From Nonomuraea gerenzanensis (GTDB lineage Bacteria; Actinomycetota; Actinomycetes; Streptosporangiales; Streptosporangiaceae): a DNA stretch of 64,000 nt. Each line of letters begins with the position of its first letter. Positions within the stretch are counted from its first letter, which is position 1. Below, in pieces: positions 1 through 9,328 of this stretch. The stretch lies in NCBI RefSeq assembly GCF_020215645.1, contig NZ_CP084058.1, positions 10,718,501-10,782,500 of the forward strand. Direction: 5' to 3'. A program made the position numbers and the translations under genes. Below the pieces are notes generated by a model, which searched no databases, had not been told where the DNA came from, and saw only the letters and a list, made by a program, of their open reading frames with translations.

Positions 1-1019
1 CGGTTGTCACGCGCCTGGTAGCTGGTGACCTTGATGGGCCCGCACAACCGGCACCTGGCCTCCAGCATCTTGCCCTTCGACACGACGAGTCCCACGTGCC
101 CGGGGTTGTCGGGCGAGGTGCCCGGTCCCGCGTTGAAGAACACCAGGTCCCCCGGCTGCTCCTCACCCTCTAACACCTTCACCCCGAACGGCCACTGCGT
201 GAACGTCGTGCGCGGGATCGACAGCCCCGCCGCCTTGTAGGCCGCGTAGATGACGCCCGAGCAGTCGAAGGAGTCGGGGCCGGTGCCGCCCCACAGGTAC
301 GGCTTGCCGCGCTGCGCCAGCGCGTACTGCAAAATCTTCGCCACGAGGTCGCTCGGCGCGGCTTCGACCAGCGGCTCGTCGCACTCCTCCGACGCCTGCG
401 GCGGCACCTTGACCTCGCCGGACTTGGCGTACTTCCTGGCGATCTCCTCGACCTGGTCGACGTACCACCAGGCCCGGTTGTAGACGAACAGCGCCTGCCG
501 GACGTTCTCCGGGGCGCCGTTGCGCTTGAGCATCTTGGCGGCCCCCAGGATGGCGTCCGCCGGGTTGTAGACGTCCGCGACGCCGTCCTCGTCGCCGTCG
601 GAGGCGTACCCGTTGAACTGCGCCGACGTCGGGATCCTGGCCTTGCCGCCCCACGTGGAGATGAGGAACTGCATCGGCCCCGCCGCACCCGCGGCGTTGG
701 TGCCGCTCTGGACGCCCGGCAGGGTGGAGCGGCCGTGGTCGGTCTCGCGCTTGCCGACGGCGGCCAGGATGTTCCACTGGACGCCGATCTTCTTGCCGTA
801 CTCCTTGTAGAGCTCCAGGTACTCGGGCGGGATGTCGGAGGCGGCCGAGTCGGAGGCGTCCTCCACCTGCGCCGTGTCCTCGCAGTCGACGCTGGTGCCG
901 CCGTCGGACAGGAACGACGGCATCGACATCAGCAGCAGCGGCGACACGAGGACCGCCACCAGGAGCAGCAGCCCCGCCGCGCCGATGATCAGGGCGAGCC
1001 GTGCCCGGGAGAGCTTCAC
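1..1019 (-). CDS. Transglycosylase-NlpC/P60 muralytic enzyme of a T4SS locus (partial, 3' end cut)
   Basis: Bifunctional cell-wall hydrolase, the expected TcpG/Orf14-like component that opens peptidoglycan for a type IV secretion channel. An N-terminal membrane anchor (about residues 8-32) is followed by a lysozyme-like transglycosylase domain (residues 65-190, candidate catalytic Glu92 in GKRETDHG) and a C40 NlpC/P60 domain with Cys253 in DSFDCSG and His308 in PGHVGL. The GTG start overlaps the stop of the upstream gene (GTGA), implying translational coupling. The gene runs off the window at base 1, so about 339 codons are seen and the C-terminus is missing. Domain assignment is by motif; the secretion role is inferred from its operon. 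Confidence 0.88.
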   Translation of the reverse strand, partial: MKLSRARLALIIGAAGLLLLVAVLVSPLLLMSMPSFLSDGGTSVDCEDTAQVEDASDSAASDIPPEYLELYKEYGKKIGVQWNILAAVGKRETDHGRSTLPGVQSGTNAAGAAGPMQFLISTWGGKARIPTSAQFNGYASDGDEDGVADVYNPADAILGAAKMLKRNGAPENVRQALFVYNRAWWYVDQVEEIARKYAKSGEVKVPPQASEECDEPLVEAAPSDLVAKILQYALAQRGKPYLWGGTGPDSFDCSGVIYAAYKAAGLSIPRTTFTQWPFGVKVLEGEEQPGDLVFFNAGPGTSPDNPGHVGLVVSKGKMLEARCRLCGPIKVTSYQARDN

Positions 1020-1636
1020 TGGTCACCCTCCTGGCCCTCGGTGGACGGCAGGATGTCGTAGACGCGCCAGTCGGTGCCGAGCTGGCTGACCGTGACCGCG
1101 TACTCCTCCGTCGCCAGCTTGTTGCCGCTCTTGGCGGTGACCTGCCTGCTCGCGGTGACGAGGAACACGATGGAGGTCTTCTCGACCTGCCTGATCTCCT
1201 TCAGGTGGGCGGTGGCCGTGGAGACGGTCTCGTCGCTGCGGTTCTGCTCCACGAACCCCGCCGAGGTGACCGTCCTGGTCAGGGTGCCGGCGAGCTCCGG
1301 CGTCGTGTACGCCTTCAGCCGCTCCGCGTACACCGCCGGGTCCTCGTCGTACCGGAAGGTGCCGTACGCGGCGGTGAACCGCTGCGCCAGGTCCGCCGCC
1401 GCGGCGAGCTGCTCCTTCTGCATCGGCAGGAACGCGTAGATGTCGAACGGGGCGGCGCTCGCGGTCGCCAGCGGCGTGCTGGAGGCCACGGCGGAGCTGG
1501 TGGCGAAGCTGGTCGCCGGCTCCGGCGTGGCCTGGTCGGACGAGTCCGGCCACATCGTCAGGTAGATGCCGACCGCTGCGATGACCACGACGATGGCGGC
1601 GAAGGCCACCCCCCGCCTGTCACCCGGCTGCGCCAT
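1016..1636 (-). CDS. VirB8/TcpC-like NTF2-fold membrane protein of the T4SS operon
   Basis: A 206-residue protein with a short basic N-terminus, one membrane helix (about residues 9-27), a Ser/Thr/Ala-rich linker and a C-terminal extracytoplasmic domain of roughly 130 residues that reads like a VirB8/TcpC NTF2-like fold (alternating strands ending VSQLGTDWRVYDI). In T4SS such proteins scaffold the channel in the periplasm or wall zone. It starts 2 nt after the stop of the VirB6-like gene and overlaps the muralytic gene by 4 nt. It would be the second VirB8-like protein in this operon besides the larger one at 9662-10678. The fold call is inference from layout and pattern, not from a diagnostic motif. 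Confidence 0.7.
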   Translation of the reverse strand: MAQPGDRRGVAFAAIVVVIAAVGIYLTMWPDSSDQATPEPATSFATSSAVASSTPLATASAAPFDIYAFLPMQKEQLAAAADLAQRFTAAYGTFRYDEDPAVYAERLKAYTTPELAGTLTRTVTSAGFVEQNRSDETVSTATAHLKEIRQVEKTSIVFLVTASRQVTAKSGNKLATEEYAVTVSQLGTDWRVYDILPSTEGQEGDQ

Positions 1637-1638
1637 GT

Positions 1639-4053
1639 TCAGTCCTTGTCGGGGTTGTTCGGCTTGAGCCAGAAGGGCACGTCGGTGCTGTCACCTCCGG
1701 AGCCGCCGCCGTTGCGGCTGCGCAGCCAGAGCGGGGGCGCCTCTGAGGTGCGGGACGACGGCTCGTCGGAGCCGAAGATCCGCGGGCCGGACGAGCCGCC
1801 GCCCGACCTGGACCCGTTGCCGGACCCGCCGCCGAACAGGCCGCCGCCCGAGCCGCGCGCGTTGCGCGGGCCGTTGGAGCCGTTCGAGCCGTTGGAGCCG
1901 CCGCCGAACAGGCCGCCACCTGAGCCGCCTGAGCCGCCCGAGCCGCGTGAGCCGCCGCCGCCGAACAGGCCGCCACCGGAGCCGCCGCGCGAGCGGGTGC
2001 CGCCCGTACGGGAGCCGCCGGAACCGCCGGAGCCGCCGAAGCGCGAGGTGCGCGCTCCCGAGCTGCGCCCGCCGCCCGCAGAGCCACCTGAAGAGCCACC
2101 TGAAGCGCCGCCGGCGGAGCCGCCGCGCCGCGCCCAGCCACCGCCGGACGCCCCGCCGAACCAGCCACCGCCCGAGCCCGAGCCGCCCGACGCCGAACCA
2201 CCCGAGACCGAGCCGCCGGAACCACCTGCGCCACCTGAGCCGCCCGTCGTCGGTGAGACGGCGCCCACCCTGGGGCCGCCCGCCGCTCCGCCACGGGTGC
2301 GGGCCGGGCTGCCGTTGAGGTTGAGCGGGGGCGCGGTGCCCCTGCGCGGTTCGAGCGTGGTCCGACCTGCCGCCTTGCCACCCGCCGGGTCGGTGTCGAG
2401 CGGGGCCGCCGTGGCCGGGATGCGGGTGCCGGAAGCGGCGCCCTCGCCTTCCTCACCGCGTACGCGCACCTGCCCGGCCGCCGCCGACGCCGCCGCGCCC
2501 ACCGGGTTGGCCGCTCCGGCCGCCCTGATGAGCGGCTCGGCCTTGCGCAGGCCCCAGCGGCCGATCCTGGCCGAGGCGACCGGCGGCAGCGCGCCCGCCG
2601 ACCGTTCGAGCACGGACGAGCTGGCGGCCTCGCCGAGCATGCGGGTGGTGACCGTGTGCCCGCTCATCGAGGCGAACAGGTGCTGGAACGGCCGCCGGTA
2701 GAAGAACACCGCGATCGTCAGCAACGCCATGAACAACACCTGCATGCCCCACGGCATGGCCGTCGAGATGATCAGCGCGTACCCGTACACGAGAACGCTG
2801 AGCACGATCGTCAGCACGGCCTGCCGCAGCAGCGTGCCGACGAGCATCTCCACCCAGCGCATGGCGATGATCCGCCCGCTGCCCGGATGCACGCCGATCA
2901 GCAGGAAGATCGGCCCCAGGATGAGCAGCAGCAGGAAGCCCACCTTCAGCACCAGCAGCGAGACCGCCACGAGGAAGATGAGCAGCCCCGCCACCAGGGC
3001 CGCGATGAACGCTCCGACGGCCACGCCGAGGCGGTTGGACCAGTCGCGGCCGGAGAAGGTGGCGTAGCGGGGGTCGTTCCTGAGCTTCTCGGCCAGCGAG
3101 GCGTACTCCGACTGCCTGGCCCCCACGTCGGGCGCGGGCTGGCCCGCCTGCGGCGGCGGGACCGACTGCATCTCCAGCACCTTGCGGCCCCAGTCGCGCA
3201 CGACGGGCTGCTGCGGGTCGGCGGTGCCGAACAGGCCCACCAGCCACGGCTTGCAGACCAGGGTGGACCACAGCGCATCGGCGTTCTGGTCCACGCCGGG
3301 CGTGCCGGTCTGGGCGTACCCGCCGGACTTGACCTGCGGAGCGGCGGTGCCGGGCGGCGGCAGGCAGGACGCGCCGCCGGCGCCCGGCAGGCCGGAGAAG
3401 GCGGAGTTGACCACCTCGCCCGTCTTGTCGGTGACGACCTTGCCCAGGCCGGTGAAGTCGCCGGGACGGCTGAAGAACCAGACCGCCACGGTGACCGCCA
3501 GCACCATCCAGATCACGCCTTCGGCGGTCGTGGTGGCGCGCTTGCGGATCAGCCCGTACCAGGCCAGCCAGATGGCGCCGAGGATGACGATCGGGCGGAG
3601 ATAGGGCCAGTACATGGCGTTGGACAGGTTCGTGACGATGTCGTCGACGACGTCCTTGATGGACTGGAGCGGCCCTTCCGTCGCCGCCGCCTGGTACGTG
3701 GTGATCGTCAGCCGGTCGACCGCCTTGGCCGCGGTGAAGATGCCGTTGGCCCACATGTTGCCGAGCACGGCCACGTAGTCGGAGCAGGTCAGGTCGTGCG
3801 TGTGCCAGAACTGGCCGCTCATGCCGAACTGGCCGTAGTTGGTGGTGGGCGCCTGCGGGCCGCCCGCGGGGGCCGGCGCCTGGATCAGGCCGTCGACGCC
3901 GCTGCCGACCATCTCGACGTTCAGCGGGCCGGACAGGTCGCAAGGGGCCGCGGCGGCCGGGGTGGTGGCGGCGCCCAGCACGAGCGGCACCGCCAGGACG
4001 GTGCCGACGAGCGCGAGCACGAACGCCGTTCGTCGGGATAGCCGGATCTTCAT
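1639..4053 (-). CDS. VirB6/TrbL/TcpH-like polytopic channel protein with low-complexity tail
   Basis: An 804-residue membrane protein. A signal peptide (about residues 1-36, ending AAAAP) leads to an extracytoplasmic segment, then membrane helices at roughly 148-200, 347-395 and 410-455, the usual layout of VirB6/TrbL proteins that form the inner-membrane pore of T4SS. From about residue 560 the protein is a long Gly/Ser-rich cytoplasmic tail with the motif GGGLFGGG repeated several times. The ATG overlaps the stop of the VirB4-like gene (ATGA). The long tail is much more biased than the membrane core and is probably disordered. Alternative reading: a generic TrbL-domain membrane protein of a relic conjugation locus. 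Confidence 0.82.
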   Translation of the reverse strand: MKIRLSRRTAFVLALVGTVLAVPLVLGAATTPAAAAPCDLSGPLNVEMVGSGVDGLIQAPAPAGGPQAPTTNYGQFGMSGQFWHTHDLTCSDYVAVLGNMWANGIFTAAKAVDRLTITTYQAAATEGPLQSIKDVVDDIVTNLSNAMYWPYLRPIVILGAIWLAWYGLIRKRATTTAEGVIWMVLAVTVAVWFFSRPGDFTGLGKVVTDKTGEVVNSAFSGLPGAGGASCLPPPGTAAPQVKSGGYAQTGTPGVDQNADALWSTLVCKPWLVGLFGTADPQQPVVRDWGRKVLEMQSVPPPQAGQPAPDVGARQSEYASLAEKLRNDPRYATFSGRDWSNRLGVAVGAFIAALVAGLLIFLVAVSLLVLKVGFLLLLILGPIFLLIGVHPGSGRIIAMRWVEMLVGTLLRQAVLTIVLSVLVYGYALIISTAMPWGMQVLFMALLTIAVFFYRRPFQHLFASMSGHTVTTRMLGEAASSSVLERSAGALPPVASARIGRWGLRKAEPLIRAAGAANPVGAAASAAAGQVRVRGEEGEGAASGTRIPATAAPLDTDPAGGKAAGRTTLEPRRGTAPPLNLNGSPARTRGGAAGGPRVGAVSPTTGGSGGAGGSGGSVSGGSASGGSGSGGGWFGGASGGGWARRGGSAGGASGGSSGGSAGGGRSSGARTSRFGGSGGSGGSRTGGTRSRGGSGGGLFGGGGSRGSGGSGGSGGGLFGGGSNGSNGSNGPRNARGSGGGLFGGGSGNGSRSGGGSSGPRIFGSDEPSSRTSEAPPLWLRSRNGGGSGGDSTDVPFWLKPNNPDKD

Positions 4054-6527
4054 GACCGTACCTCCTGCGCCCTGCCCACGCCCCCTTGGTGATCATCATG
4101 CCCGGCGCCGCCGGGTTTGTCGTGTGTCGGGTTCGTGTCGAGCCAACGGAGAAGCTCCTCGGAGATCAGGTCTACTCCGATCCGGCCCGCCCTGCCATCC
4201 AGATCGCGGAATACGCATTCGCCGTTTCCCAGCGAGCGCAGCACGGCCTTGTGCTCCTCCGACGGCTCCACCCCGAGCAGGGACATGACGTGGTCCACCT
4301 CCACCCGTTCGGTGGACCTGAACGCGAACACGGACGACAGGCAGTTGGTCACCTGCTCGTTGAGCAGGTCTCCCGCGTTCTGCGAGACCAGCACGAGAGC
4401 GGTGTTGCGGGAGCGGCCCATCCGGCTGACCTCGGGCACCAGCTTGGCGCCCTCGGGCGTGGAGGTGATCGCCCACGCCTCGTCCAGGAAGATCGCCTTG
4501 GGGGCGCGCCGGTCGAGGCCGTTCATCAGCCTGCGCGCGAACTGGGACACCAGGTACAGCAGGGCCACGGACAGCCGCTGCTCGTAGGAGTAGTCCTCCC
4601 TGCTCGTGGCCACGTCAGGCAGGGTCAGGCCGCCGAGCGTGAACACGGTCGTCCAGCCCTCGGTGTCGATCTGGTCGCCGCCGGAGGGGTCGAAGCAGAG
4701 CCTGGCCAGGTGCATCTCGGACATCGAGCGCAGCACCGCGCCGAGGTTCTTGGAGGCCGGGTCGTCGGCCTGCTCCAGATGGTCGACGACCTTGCCCAGC
4801 GAGGGGTCCTCGCCGTTGGACACCGCCGCGACCGCCTGGATCATCGCCGACTCGCGCTCCTCCGACATGCGGGGCAGCAGCAGCCGCAGCGTCTCCGTGG
4901 CCATGGTCTTCTTCGCCGCGATGTCGTCGCCGAACGAGAACGGGTCGAGCAGCCCGGGCGCGGCCGAGCCCAGCGGGATCACGCGGGCCTTGCGCCCCCG
5001 CTTCTCCAGCAGCTGCACCAGCGACTCCGCGTCGCCCTTCGGGTCGATCACCGCGACCGTCACGCCGCGCAGCGCCATCTGGTAGATCATCAGCAGCGCG
5101 AGCGTCGTCTTGCCGCCGCCAGGCTCGCCGGTGATCGCGATCGCGGTCGGCCGGTTGCGGGTGGCCGCCACCAGCGGGTCGAAGTGCACGATGCTGCGCG
5201 CCCTGCCGACGGTCTCGCCGATGTACGGGCCCAGCCAGCCCTCGCTGGAGTCGTCGAGCCGGTCGCCCAGGTCGACCGTGGCCGTGGCCATGCCGCCGGC
5301 GATCGTGCGCAGGGGCTGGCGCTGGGCGTAGGCGTTGAGCCGCACCTTCTCGCCCGGCAGCGACTCGCAGAACAGCGAGAACTGGTCGCCGGTCGAGTTC
5401 ACGACGTCGATGCCCATGTCGCGGTAGTGCTCGACCACCGCCTCCACCCGCTGCACGCAGATGTCCTCGGTCGGGGCCGAGACGATCAGGCGGTGCCAGC
5501 CGTACACGAAGGGCAGGCGCTCCTTGGTGATGCCGTGCTCCAGCATGCGGGCCGCGTCGATCTGCTCCGCCAGCGCCAGCGGCGCCTCCGCGCCCGCCTC
5601 GCGGATGTGGTGGTCCATGTCGCGCGCGTGCGCGAGCTTGCGCGCCACGTCCTTGGACGCCTTCACCGGCGGGATCAGCCGCATCCGCGAGGAGACCTCC
5701 ACCGGGAACGGCAACTGGTCGGCGAAGTGCAGCCACGGCTCACCGTCGGGGAACGGCATCAGGTCGGGGAACCGGCCGAACGACAGGTAGGCCACGTACG
5801 AGTCGCCCTGGGGCTGCACGATCCGCAGCAGCGACCTGCCGTTGTGGATCTCACCCTCGACCAGCGACTCGATCTCGCCCCTGCCCCAGCGCCTGCGCGG
5901 GGACGCCGACGGCGGCGGATCCCCCACCGAGCCGGCCGCCGCGTGCTGGAACAACCACGCCACCTCGACGGAGGTGGCGTGACGGGCGTACAGAGCGCTC
6001 GACGCGAGCGCCCTGCCGAGCCGTTCGGCGTGCTCGGTCCACCGCCCGATCTCGCTGTCGGGCACGTGGTCGTCCTCCATGCCCAGCACCTTCTCCGTCT
6101 TCTGGTAGAAGCCGAAGAGCTGGGCCAGCACGCCGCTGCCGAGCTGCTTGCCGCGCGGGCCGAGCCGCACGCCCAGGTAGACCTCCTTGGTCCAGAAGTC
6201 CTTGGCCCAGACGTGCCGGTACATCTCCTCCAGGTAGTCGCGCCAGCCGGGCCCCTCGTCGGACGTGGCGTTCAGCGCCATGGCCCACTCCGCGGCGGGA
6301 TACGTGCGGTGCGCCACCCTCAGGTGGACCTCGGCGTCGGGCATCCTGATCGCCGCCAGCGCGATCGTGATGTTGGTGGCCAGCGCCTCGCGCTCTTCCG
6401 GCGTGACGAACTCGTAGCTGACCGTCGGAAGCCGGAAATACGCCCATGCGCAGGTGTCTGTGAGCAGGATGCGGTCGTCGAAGTAGCGGACCGCGAGGCG
6501 CTGGTGCGCTCGGGACGCCCTGCTCAT
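4050..6527 (-). CDS. VirB4/TcpF-like T4SS ATPase
   Basis: An 825-residue ATPase expected to power substrate or pilus-subunit movement at the inner face of the membrane. The N-terminal half (to about residue 440) matches the VirB4/CagE layout. The RecA-like half has Walker A GEPGGGKTT near residue 466 and Walker B AIFLDEAWAI near residue 682, followed by a sensor-like VLVSQN segment. The ATG at 6527 was chosen over an upstream in-frame codon because a purine-rich GAGGGGG sits just before it. It is coupled to the downstream VirB6-like gene (ATGA) and lies 47 nt after the TcpE-MinD fusion gene. Family identity is firm; whether it serves conjugation or secretion is not decided by the sequence. 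Confidence 0.9.
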   Translation of the reverse strand: MSRASRAHQRLAVRYFDDRILLTDTCAWAYFRLPTVSYEFVTPEEREALATNITIALAAIRMPDAEVHLRVAHRTYPAAEWAMALNATSDEGPGWRDYLEEMYRHVWAKDFWTKEVYLGVRLGPRGKQLGSGVLAQLFGFYQKTEKVLGMEDDHVPDSEIGRWTEHAERLGRALASSALYARHATSVEVAWLFQHAAAGSVGDPPPSASPRRRWGRGEIESLVEGEIHNGRSLLRIVQPQGDSYVAYLSFGRFPDLMPFPDGEPWLHFADQLPFPVEVSSRMRLIPPVKASKDVARKLAHARDMDHHIREAGAEAPLALAEQIDAARMLEHGITKERLPFVYGWHRLIVSAPTEDICVQRVEAVVEHYRDMGIDVVNSTGDQFSLFCESLPGEKVRLNAYAQRQPLRTIAGGMATATVDLGDRLDDSSEGWLGPYIGETVGRARSIVHFDPLVAATRNRPTAIAITGEPGGGKTTLALLMIYQMALRGVTVAVIDPKGDAESLVQLLEKRGRKARVIPLGSAAPGLLDPFSFGDDIAAKKTMATETLRLLLPRMSEERESAMIQAVAAVSNGEDPSLGKVVDHLEQADDPASKNLGAVLRSMSEMHLARLCFDPSGGDQIDTEGWTTVFTLGGLTLPDVATSREDYSYEQRLSVALLYLVSQFARRLMNGLDRRAPKAIFLDEAWAITSTPEGAKLVPEVSRMGRSRNTALVLVSQNAGDLLNEQVTNCLSSVFAFRSTERVEVDHVMSLLGVEPSEEHKAVLRSLGNGECVFRDLDGRAGRIGVDLISEELLRWLDTNPTHDKPGGAGHDDHQGGVGRAQEVRS

Positions 6528-6574
6528 GCCGCCCCCTCGGCGCATGAACGGGCCAGACCTGCTCGCTTGTTCAC

Positions 6575-9274
6575 TTATCGCTCACCGATTCTCGTGCCCG
6601 GGGGGTCACTCGCCAACTCCTCTTCGCTCGCTGCTCGTACGGTCTGTGCCGCGAAGCCCGCGACCACGACACCAGCGAGGGCCAGATAGGCCCGCCGCCC
6701 GGTCGCGCGCAACTGCCCGGGATCGACCATCCCGGCGCCGCCCGGCGCCAGATCGTCCTCCCAGGGGACCCTGACGATGGCCCGGCACCTGCCTCTGGCC
6801 ACCGACTCCGCCTGCTCGACGTCGGTCATCGAGCGCCTGCTGACGCCGTTGACCACCATCACCGCCCGCCTGCGCAGCTCCGCGCAGCCGTGCCCGTCGA
6901 GCCACTCGTACGTCATCGCCACCGCCTCCGGCGCCTCCTCGCTCGCCGGAACCACCAGCACGAGCTGGTCCGCGTACGGCAGCAACCTGGCCGCCAGGGC
7001 GGCGGCCGGGTCGATGACGGCCAGCTTGTAGTGGCGGTCGAGCAAGCGCATGGATTCGCCGAGCCGGTAGTCGGAGAAGAAGGACCGGTCCGCGAGCCGC
7101 TGCTCCGCGCCCGCGTCGGTGTCCGCGCTGATCACCTCCAGCCCGGAGGAGGTCCGCGTGGTGTAACCCCGCATCGTGAGATAGCCGCTGACCCGGTCGA
7201 GCCCTGACAGCAGCGAGGTCAGGGTCTCGGGGGTCTCCGGCTCGATCTTGCTGGTGAGCGTGCCGCCGCCGGTGTTGGCGTCGACGGCCACGATCCTGTC
7301 GTCACGTACCTGCGCGAGGGTGTGTCCGAGCATGAGCGCCGTCGTGGTCTGCCCGGCTCCGCCGGTGCAGCCCAGCACGACGATCCTCCTGCCGCCGCCG
7401 AACACGGCCCTGGCCCTCGCCTCGTCGATCTCCGAACCGTCCGTACGGACTCCGCCGCCGCCGACGACGACCTGGGCGATCCGCCGCCAGCCGCCGGAGT
7501 CCCTGCCCACTACCGATTCGATCCTGCGCACCTTGCCCTCGCCCGGCCTGGGGACCGGGACGGGGGTGGGGAGGTCTTGGGGGAGTGTCGGGGGTTCGGG
7601 TGTGGGCTTCTGCACCACGTCTTCGCCCGGCGTCGCCGCACCGTGGGCGTCCGGCGCTTCCTGACCCGCGCCGTCACTGCGCGCCGCCGTATCGCGAGCG
7701 CTCGCCACCTCACGGCCTGGGCCATCGCCAGGCGCCGTCGCCTCGCGGGCGCTCGCCACCTCACGCTCGCCGGCGGACAGCTCGTCACCCTCGTGCTCGC
7801 CCACCGCAGGGGCCCCGTGCTCGTGCACCACGCCGGGCACCTCGGCCGCCGCTTGGGCTTCGGCCGGTGTCTCCGGAGCCGCGTGCTGGGCCTGGGTCAG
7901 CCGCTCGTCATCACCCGCGCCGGCCGCCGGCTCATGCGCGGCCGGCCGGGGCACGGGCTTGGCGTTCGGGTTGAGCGGCGGCCAGACGCGCTGAGTGCCG
8001 GGCAGCAGCCCCTGCGACAGCCGCGGCGGCTGCCCCTTCCTGTGCTGATCCCTGGCGACCTCGTCCTCGCCCCGCTCCTCGGCCCCCCGGCGCACACCAC
8101 TCTCGCCCCGCCCAGCGTCGGCGGCGGCGGGAGCGTCCGCGCTCGCCGCGAGCCGCCGCAACCGGCGCAGCGCCTCGGTGTCGATGGGCTTGCCCGCCGC
8201 GGGCTTGCGGCTCTCCGCCGTCCGGATCGGCACGCTCGCCTCACGAGCGGCCACCGCCTCCGCGCTCGTCTCCACATGGGCGTCCCCGGGCACCGCATCC
8301 GGCTCCGTCGCGGGCCGCGCACGGACGGCGTCCCGCGCCTCGCCGTCACGCTCGTCATCAGCGGCAGCCGCCTCCGACGCGGCATCCGCGCGGGCGGCCT
8401 CCGACGCGACGTCCGCACGGGCAGCCTCCGACGCGACGTCCGCACGGGCAGCCTTCGGCCCGGCATCCGTACGGAAAGCCTCGCCGGCGCCCACTGGTGA
8501 ACGCTCGCCCGACTCCGGCTCCGTACCCACGAAGCCAGGCTCAGCAGGAGCCTGCGGGCGATCGCCCCGATTGGCCCCCACAGCCTCGTCCAGAAGCGAC
8601 ACCGGCCGCTCCTGACGCCCCCCAGCGCCCCCTGAGAGCCCCTCCTCACGCCACCCCGCCCCCGCCGGGGCCCCAGGTGCCGGGGACGCCGTTTCCTGCC
8701 ACACCCTGCCCTTGAGGGCGGGCGCGGTGCCGCGGCGGGTGCCCCAGCCCGTACGGGAGGAAGGCTCGGCGACGGGGGCCTGTGCGGCGGCGGCAGCGGC
8801 GGCGGCGACGGCGGGGCGCACCTGGCGGGGCCCGGTGAGCCGCTGGGCCTCGCGCCTGCGCTGCGGCTGGCGGGCCTTGCGGGGCGCCTTGGACTTGGCG
8901 CGGGCCGGGCCGGTGCGCCAGACGCGGCCGGAGAACACGACGGTCTCGGGCTCGGCGCTGGGCGCCATGCGGTACCAGGCCTTGGGCTGGCCGAGGTAGC
9001 GCAGCTGGGACTCGAGCAGCTCGGTGAGCCGCTTGCCCTCGATGACGGGACGGGTGGACAACCACGTCACGATGCCCGGTGGCACCAGGAACAGCACGTG
9101 CCAGGGCATCTGCACCGGCACGCCCACCAGGACCAGCAGGAGCGACCACGGGACGAACACCCCGACGAACACGCCGATCCACACGATGGGCAGCGGCATC
9201 GGCAGCCGGAGGTCGTACAGCTTGTACAGCCGCTTCTCTATCCGCCAGATGTTCGTATACGTGGGCAGGTCCAC
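6575..9274 (-). CDS. TcpE-like membrane domain fused to a degenerate MinD/ParA-like domain
   Basis: An 899-residue two-part protein. Residues 1-100 (TYTNIWRIEKRLYKLYDLRL, then two helices) look like the TcpE/VirB3-type subunit of Gram-positive conjugation systems. Residues 125-600 are Ala/Glu/Pro-rich, repetitive and probably disordered, including repeats of ASEAARAD. Residues 625-890 form a MinD/ParA-type domain, but the P-loop reads GCTGGAGQTTT near residue 637, so both the signature and the catalytic lysine of KGGxGKT are replaced. The GTG at 9274 follows a strong GGAGGA. The gene lies between the small membrane protein and the VirB4-like ATPase. The domain call for the C-terminus is strong; loss of ATP hydrolysis is inferred. 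Confidence 0.85.
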   Translation of the reverse strand: MDLPTYTNIWRIEKRLYKLYDLRLPMPLPIVWIGVFVGVFVPWSLLLVLVGVPVQMPWHVLFLVPPGIVTWLSTRPVIEGKRLTELLESQLRYLGQPKAWYRMAPSAEPETVVFSGRVWRTGPARAKSKAPRKARQPQRRREAQRLTGPRQVRPAVAAAAAAAAQAPVAEPSSRTGWGTRRGTAPALKGRVWQETASPAPGAPAGAGWREEGLSGGAGGRQERPVSLLDEAVGANRGDRPQAPAEPGFVGTEPESGERSPVGAGEAFRTDAGPKAARADVASEAARADVASEAARADAASEAAAADDERDGEARDAVRARPATEPDAVPGDAHVETSAEAVAAREASVPIRTAESRKPAAGKPIDTEALRRLRRLAASADAPAAADAGRGESGVRRGAEERGEDEVARDQHRKGQPPRLSQGLLPGTQRVWPPLNPNAKPVPRPAAHEPAAGAGDDERLTQAQHAAPETPAEAQAAAEVPGVVHEHGAPAVGEHEGDELSAGEREVASAREATAPGDGPGREVASARDTAARSDGAGQEAPDAHGAATPGEDVVQKPTPEPPTLPQDLPTPVPVPRPGEGKVRRIESVVGRDSGGWRRIAQVVVGGGGVRTDGSEIDEARARAVFGGGRRIVVLGCTGGAGQTTTALMLGHTLAQVRDDRIVAVDANTGGGTLTSKIEPETPETLTSLLSGLDRVSGYLTMRGYTTRTSSGLEVISADTDAGAEQRLADRSFFSDYRLGESMRLLDRHYKLAVIDPAAALAARLLPYADQLVLVVPASEEAPEAVAMTYEWLDGHGCAELRRRAVMVVNGVSRRSMTDVEQAESVARGRCRAIVRVPWEDDLAPGGAGMVDPGQLRATGRRAYLALAGVVVAGFAAQTVRAASEEELASDPPGTRIGER

Positions 9275-9328
9275 ACGGTCCTCCTCTCCACCCGCTCGTT
9301 CATGACCGCCGTGAAGCGGTCTCAACCC

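Noticed and set aside
1001..2701. A long plus-strand open frame opposite the T4SS genes
   Set aside because: It lies opposite well-supported genes, its product is Pro/Arg/Glu-rich without domains, and it exists because the true gene's Gly/Ser codons have no stops on the other strand.
4086..6689. An 867-codon plus-strand open frame
   Set aside because: It is antisense to the VirB4-like ATPase, with His/Arg/Gly-rich composition typical of GC-rich shadow frames.
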